Shown here piece after piece: positions 7,235-10,451 of a stretch of DNA of 10,451 bases. A program made the position numbers and the translations under genes. The first letter of the stretch is position 1. Each line of letters starts with the position of its first letter. The notes under the pieces were generated by a model that did not search any database, was not told the DNA's origin, and worked only from the letters and a program-made list of their open reading frames with translations. Origin of the DNA: Pseudomonadales bacterium (GTDB lineage: Bacteria > Pseudomonadota > Gammaproteobacteria > Pseudomonadales > UBA3067); contig JAESUE010000188.1 of NCBI GenBank assembly GCA_016763235.1, forward strand, positions 1 to 10,451, read 5' to 3'.

Positions 7235-7906
7235 CTACATCAACCAGAGTTTGTGTCCATGATCTTTCAGCCACGCTTTAGATTCTATACTTCCAGGGTG
7301 GACTTCATCCACCAAACCCCAGAAGTGTTTTGAGTGATTAAGGTGAATAAGGTGGCATACCTCGTGGGCTACTAGGTAATTGATGACGTGGTTTGGAGCC
7401 ATTAAAATCAGCCAGTTATACTGAATAACGCCTTGAGATGTACAATGACCCCATTTGCTTTTTGTTTTTCGGAGCTTTGTCGAGCTAAGTTTTTCTGCGA
7501 TGGATAGCTTTTGAATTAGTGCATGGGTTCTGGGGATTAAAATATCCTGTGCCTGTGTTTTTAACCAAGATTCAAACAGAGAGCGCTGTTTCGAATGGTC
7601 TAGGTTCGGGCCGTGGATATTGATTGAATTCTCGCTGAGCGTGACCGTATGTTTTGCCGCTTCTTGGCAATGTATACGTTTGGCTTGCCCCATGTAAGAA
7701 ATAAGCCTGTTGTTGGATATTTCAAAACGCTCATCGTGCTTATTGCTTTGTATAAGTAGTTTATCCTCTATCCAGGAGGATTTTTTGAGGATGAAATTGT
7801 GAACCTGTTTGTCGGTAGCGGAGAACGGCGCCCTGACCTCGATATCCGGAAAGCGGACATGTATTGCAAGTGTCTTGCGATGGCTACGAATAATGTTGTA
7901 AACCAT
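7235..7906 (-). CDS. YgjP-type zinc metallopeptidase (DUF45/M48-like)
   Basis: This 223-residue cytoplasmic protein belongs to the YgjP-like metallopeptidase family (formerly DUF45). The zinc motif HEVCHLIHLNHSKHFW begins at residue 181: His181 and His185 are ligands, Glu182 is the catalytic base, and His191 is the probable third ligand. The family's preceding SxWGxC signature is present as SKWGHC (150-155). Length agrees with the family (about 220-240). An AAGGA sequence nine bases before ATG 7906 supports the start. The gene is complete, with stop at 7235-7237. It lies 143 bases upstream of the kinase on the same strand, but the kinase appears to have its own promoter. The substrate is unknown, and no signal peptide or membrane segment is seen. 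Confidence 0.9.
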   Translation of the reverse strand: MVYNIIRSHRKTLAIHVRFPDIEVRAPFSATDKQVHNFILKKSSWIEDKLLIQSNKHDERFEISNNRLISYMGQAKRIHCQEAAKHTVTLSENSINIHGPNLDHSKQRSLFESWLKTQAQDILIPRTHALIQKLSIAEKLSSTKLRKTKSKWGHCTSQGVIQYNWLILMAPNHVINYLVAHEVCHLIHLNHSKHFWGLVDEVHPGSIESKAWLKDHGHKLWLM

Positions 7907-7935
7907 AAAGGTTCATCCTTGATACTGAATACCAA

Positions 7936-7941
7936 AGTATA
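7936..7941 (-). promoter_or_regulatory. Possible -10 box of the metallopeptidase gene
   Basis: On the minus strand TATACT lies 30 bases before ATG 7906, leaving a short leader that contains the AAGGA ribosome binding site. Any -35 would fall inside the end of MITE copy B, where only weak matches exist. The call is tentative. Confidence 0.3.
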
Positions 7942-7949
7942 AAAAATTG

Positions 7950-8079
7950 GTAACACCTCAGTTCATGCTCAAATTCGAGCATAACAGCGTTAAAAAATGA
8001 TCATTCAATCATATAAACTCACATATTTCGCCTTGTTTTGCCCAAATTTGAACAGTTACAGGGTTCGCTGAGTCGTTAC
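7950..8079 (+). mobile_element. IS66-type MITE, copy B (130 bp)
   Basis: This 130-bp element begins GTAACACCTCAG and ends CTGAGTCGTTAC, and aligns gap-free with copy A. It is flanked by a perfect 8-bp direct repeat AAAAATTG at 7942-7949 and 8080-8087, direct evidence of a transposition event. Inside are GCTCAAATT near the left end, a TTAAAAAATGATCATT block shared exactly with copy A, and CAAATTTG near the right end. No open frame of note is present. It sits between the divergently transcribed metallopeptidase and acyl-CoA synthetase genes, within their upstream regions. Confidence 0.92.
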
Positions 8080-8084
8080 AAAAA

Positions 8085-8113
8085 TTGCTTCCTTTTTATA
8101 TAGTGTTTACTAT
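8085..8113 (+). promoter_or_regulatory. Candidate promoter of the acyl-CoA synthetase gene
   Basis: TTGCTT (8085-8090) and TACTAT (8108-8113) are separated by 17 bases, a reasonable sigma70-type pair about 105 bases before the ATG. The -35 box begins inside the right target duplication of MITE copy B, so the element abuts the promoter without splitting it. Confidence 0.35.
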
Positions 8114-8171
8114 CCCTTGTCAGCATTTTTTGTTGCCGCTATCGGTTGGTAATACTAATTTAAAAGCTGCG

Positions 8172-8183
8172 TATAACGTTATA
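8172..8183. promoter_or_regulatory. 12-bp perfect palindrome, possible operator
   Basis: TATAACGTTATA is a perfect palindrome in the leader of the acyl-CoA synthetase gene, 34 bases before the ATG and downstream of the candidate promoter. Such a position would suit a dimeric repressor. It lies in AT-rich DNA, so chance is possible. A second small palindrome, GGATTGATCC (8207-8216), overlaps the ribosome binding site. Confidence 0.25.
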
Positions 8184-8217
8184 AAAATAAAAGCAATTAT
8201 TAAAAAGGATTGATCCT

Positions 8218-9999
8218 ATGTCAGCACTCGCAGAGTTTCGGCAGAATGAAGCTGCCCGAAAAGGTGCCATGGCGCCTATTCGTCAAATTGGTTTGGTTAA
8301 TGGTGTAAAAGCGTTCACTAAAGCACTTATTAACAGTCGTTTTAAAAAGGAAGAATTAGGTCGTAATTTTCTCCTTTCCTACTGGGATACTCTCGGTGAT
8401 CGCGAAGCCATCATTGACGGTGATAATCGCATCACCTTTTCGCAATTTAAAGACCGCACGCTTCGTTTGGCCGATGCACTGGATAAGCTGGGCTTGAAGC
8501 AAGGGGATTCCATTGCTGAGTTGCTGTGCAACGGGCCGGTGTGGTTTGAGCTAAATCTCGCCTGCACCCTTACGGGTATCCAAATGCCCATGCTTAACTG
8601 GCACTTAAAGCCCCACGAGCTGGCTCATTGCATCAACGCAGCACAACCTAAAATCTTACTGGTTGATAGTGAATTCCTAGACAAAGTAACCCCGATTCTC
8701 GATCAGATCCCAAGTGTAGAAAAGGTTATCGCTGTTGGTGATGTTATTCCAGACGGAATGCTTGATTACGAAGCGCTGATAAGTCAGGCGTCCCCTGTTT
8801 TACCTCCGGGTAAACTCGATATGGCTGCACGACCCTTTAGCGGTGGGACAACAGGTACGCCTAAGTATATGAATATAAACCGTGAACGCTTGGCGTCTGA
8901 TGACGATTCTCAGCGTCGCGGGGCATCAAAAGATGATGTGAAGAAATTTGGTGTTAAGCAGCTCACGATGTTTCATCACTACGGCTTGGGTAACATTAAA
9001 GATCCTTATACGCATAATATAAGGTCTTTGATTCCTGGTCCCCTTTATCATGCTGGGGTTCAAATCGGTGTTTTGCCTTTCTTTCTCGGCGGAACGGTTG
9101 TACCAATGCGTAAATTCAGTGCCGAAGCAATGCTTCAGCTTATACAAGATGAACGTATTGGGTGGGTGTTTGTTGCGCCAACTATGCTAGAGCGTATTTT
9201 AAAACTACCCGAAGATGTACTTGGAAAATATAACCTGTCGACGATGCTCTCCATTATCTGTGCCGCCGCGCCTTGTCCTCCTCATGTGAAGCAGGAAATT
9301 AACGCTCTTTTTAGACGTCAAGGTGCGCCGCAGGATGTTTTTCACGAATACTATGCAGCTTCAGAAACTGGGCTCGTGTCTATTTTAGAACCCGCTGACT
9401 ACAAGGACAACCCTGAGCGCTATAAGAGTGTGGGCAAGGTTCGTGGTTGTGACTGCCGCATTTGGGATCTCGATAACGCAAAATGGGCAGAGACCGGGGA
9501 GCCCGGCAAAGTTATTATGCGCACCCCCACGGTCTATGGCTTGGAGTACGCAGGGGTTTCGGAAGAGGAAATGCGCAAGAACTTTATTGAGATAGAGGGC
9601 CAGCTTTGGTATGACGATGGCTTAATCGGATATCTGGATGCCGATGATTACCTTTATCTCACCTCCAGAGTCAAAGAAATGATTATTTGTGGGGGGGTAA
9701 ACCTTTTCCCCAATGAGATCGAGAACGTAATCAAAAAGTTTTCTAAAGTGGCTGATGTTGCAGTGGTACGCGGCCCCGATAAAGATTTGGGTGAAGTGCC
9801 TTTTGCTGTAGTGCAATTAAAAGAAGGAGAAACAGCAACAGACGAGGAAATTCTGGAGCATTGTAAGGCAGAGGGGCTTTACGGTTTTAAATTACCCCGC
9901 CGGATTGAATTTGGTGAGTTGCCACGTAACCTTGCTGGAAAGCTACCTAAAAAAGACCTTGAAGCGCGCTTTTGGGAGGGTGTTGAGTCCTATGGATAG
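8218..9999 (+). CDS. Acyl-CoA synthetase (AMP-dependent ligase, FadD-like)
   Basis: This 593-residue ANL-superfamily enzyme would activate a carboxylic acid with ATP to the acyl-adenylate and then form the CoA thioester. The phosphate-binding loop is FSGGTTGTPKYM (207-218, Lys216). The A5-type motif is YYAASETG (378-385). The hinge and C-terminal motif run from YDDGLIGYLDADDYLYLTSR (465-484) into GGVNLFPNEIE (492-502). The catalytic lysine is Lys575 in NLAGKLPKK. GG in place of SG in the first loop recalls the steroid or branched-acid FadD-like ligases rather than housekeeping FadD, but the substrate cannot be read from sequence. No transmembrane segment is seen. AAGGAT lies seven bases before the ATG. 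The gene appears to be a single transcription unit with a terminator at 10088-10116, and MITE copy C sits between stop and terminator. Confidence 0.93.
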   Translation: MSALAEFRQNEAARKGAMAPIRQIGLVNGVKAFTKALINSRFKKEELGRNFLLSYWDTLGDREAIIDGDNRITFSQFKDRTLRLADALDKLGLKQGDSIAELLCNGPVWFELNLACTLTGIQMPMLNWHLKPHELAHCINAAQPKILLVDSEFLDKVTPILDQIPSVEKVIAVGDVIPDGMLDYEALISQASPVLPPGKLDMAARPFSGGTTGTPKYMNINRERLASDDDSQRRGASKDDVKKFGVKQLTMFHHYGLGNIKDPYTHNIRSLIPGPLYHAGVQIGVLPFFLGGTVVPMRKFSAEAMLQLIQDERIGWVFVAPTMLERILKLPEDVLGKYNLSTMLSIICAAAPCPPHVKQEINALFRRQGAPQDVFHEYYAASETGLVSILEPADYKDNPERYKSVGKVRGCDCRIWDLDNAKWAETGEPGKVIMRTPTVYGLEYAGVSEEEMRKNFIEIEGQLWYDDGLIGYLDADDYLYLTSRVKEMIICGGVNLFPNEIENVIKKFSKVADVAVVRGPDKDLGEVPFAVVQLKEGETATDEEILEHCKAEGLYGFKLPRRIEFGELPRNLAGKLPKKDLEARFWEGVESYG

Positions 10000-10011
10000 G
10001 GTTCATTCTTC

Positions 10012-10068
10012 GTAACGACTCAGTTCACGCTCAAATTTGAACAATTACAGCGTTCGCTGAGTCGTTAG
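10012..10068 (+). mobile_element. IS66-type MITE, copy C, 57-bp internal-deletion form
   Basis: This 57-bp element begins GTAACGACTCAG and ends CTGAGTCGTTAG (the last base differs from the family's C). The inner 11-bp arms TAACGACTCAG and CTGAGTCGTTA are perfect. The flanking 8-mer CATTCTTC is repeated exactly at 10004-10011 and 10069-10076. Its left 26 and right 31 bases match copy B at 51 of 57 positions. The missing 73 bases are exactly those between the two GCTCAAATT repeats of a full copy. It lies in the 3' untranslated region of the acyl-CoA synthetase gene. Confidence 0.88.
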
Positions 10069-10087
10069 CATTCTTCTTAGATCCGTT

Positions 10088-10116
10088 AAAAAGGCCGCTT
10101 TATTGCGGCCTTTTTT
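10088..10116 (+). terminator. Rho-independent terminator of the acyl-CoA synthetase gene
   Basis: Arms AAAAAGGCCGC (10088-10098) and GCGGCCTTTTT (10105-10115) enclose the loop TTTATT, and the T-run reaches 10116. The GC core of six pairs followed by six T is a textbook intrinsic terminator. The A-run on the other side could let it act on minus-strand transcripts too. Confidence 0.92.
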
Positions 10117-10153
10117 CGATTGTTTGAAATACTCTTAAAATTCTTAATAATTA

Positions 10154-10294
10154 GTAACTATTCAGCGAACTCTGTAACTGTTCAGATTGCGTTCAAATTT
10201 GAGTAGAACAAGGCAAGAAATGTGAGTTTAGAAGTATAAATGATTATTTCTTAACGCCATGATGCGCGAATTTGGACGTAAGCTGAATAGTTAC
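10154..10294 (-). mobile_element. IS66-type MITE, copy D (141 bp, inverted)
   Basis: This element is the reverse orientation of copies A-C. It has perfect 13-bp terminal inverted repeats, GTAACTATTCAGC (10154-10166) and GCTGAATAGTTAC (10282-10294). It is 11 bases longer than A and B, and the extra length is an imperfect tandem duplication, GTTCAGATTGC (10180-10190) followed by GTTCAAATTTG (10191-10201). Flanking 8-mers AATAATTA and CCAAAATT do not match, so no target duplication is visible. Confidence 0.82.
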
Positions 10295-10451
10295 CCAAAA
10301 TTTTTATATCCACTTACTCGCTACAACTGACATACATCCCCGCGCAAGCTCTGCCTATATGCCTAATTATTATTAAATAGAGCTACACCATATCATTATA
10401 ACTATGGAATAATCCCACGCTGCTCACTAAACAGACGATGCCAACGTTCAA
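10295..10451. other. Intergenic end of window, no gene confidently seen
   Basis: The 157 bases after copy D are AT-rich with no terminator, RNA gene or repeat that I can recognise. On the minus strand a frame is open from the window edge to a TAG at 10402-10404, giving ERWHRLFSEQRGIIP. This could be the last 15 residues of a gene entering from the right, but it is too short to support. Together with 10000-10294 (copy C, terminator, copy D) it accounts for the whole stretch after the acyl-CoA synthetase gene. Confidence 0.4.

Noticed and set aside
4410..10294. CRISPR array or integron attachment sites as an explanation of the repeats
   Set aside because: The copies are kilobases apart with genes between, have terminal inverted repeats and (three of four) target duplications, and lack regular spacers or integrase core sites.
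10402..10451. C-terminal end of a minus-strand gene (ERWHRLFSEQRGIIP)
   Set aside because: Only 15 codons are visible and another minus-strand frame is also open there; it is not enough to call a gene.

Overview
The window looks like a chromosomal segment of a moderately AT-rich gammaproteobacterium. The gene families suggest a marine, Cellvibrionales-like bacterium, but nothing here fixes the genus. It has three parts, separated or flanked by copies of one small transposable repeat.

Region 1 (2-4272, + strand) is a tightly packed seven-gene operon whose 5' end lies outside the window. In order it encodes the C-terminal part of a large TPR protein, a TPR lipoprotein, a small exported protein, a MotA/TolQ/ExbB channel subunit, two ExbD/TolR subunits and a TonB-like AgmX/PglI-type protein. 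Most junctions overlap by 1-14 bases. The parts form an energised envelope machine: an inner-membrane proton channel (TolQ plus two TolR-like proteins), a periplasm-spanning force transducer, and TPR proteins on the periplasmic/outer-membrane side. The set resembles the ancestral core of the Myxococcus Agl-Glt gliding/sporulation machinery. The first TolR-like subunit has Asn where the proton-carrying Asp normally sits, while the second keeps the Asp.

Region 2 (4560-7906, - strand) holds an 843-residue membrane-anchored Ser/Thr kinase with a C-terminal formylglycine-generating-enzyme-like domain facing the periplasm. Upstream of it is a YgjP-type zinc metallopeptidase. The kinase is convergent with the envelope operon.

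Region 3 (8085-10116, + strand) is a single acyl-CoA synthetase gene with a candidate promoter and a strong rho-independent terminator.

The least expected content is a four-copy family of non-autonomous elements (MITEs) in the intergenic spaces at 4410-4539, 7950-8079, 10012-10068 and 10154-10294. They begin GTAAC and end GTTAC, and three are flanked by 8-bp direct repeats, two perfect and one 7/8. These are the hallmarks of IS66-family transposition. One copy is a 57-bp derivative matching a 73-bp deletion between internal direct repeats, and one carries an 11-bp tandem duplication. No transposase gene, rRNA, tRNA or CRISPR array is seen.
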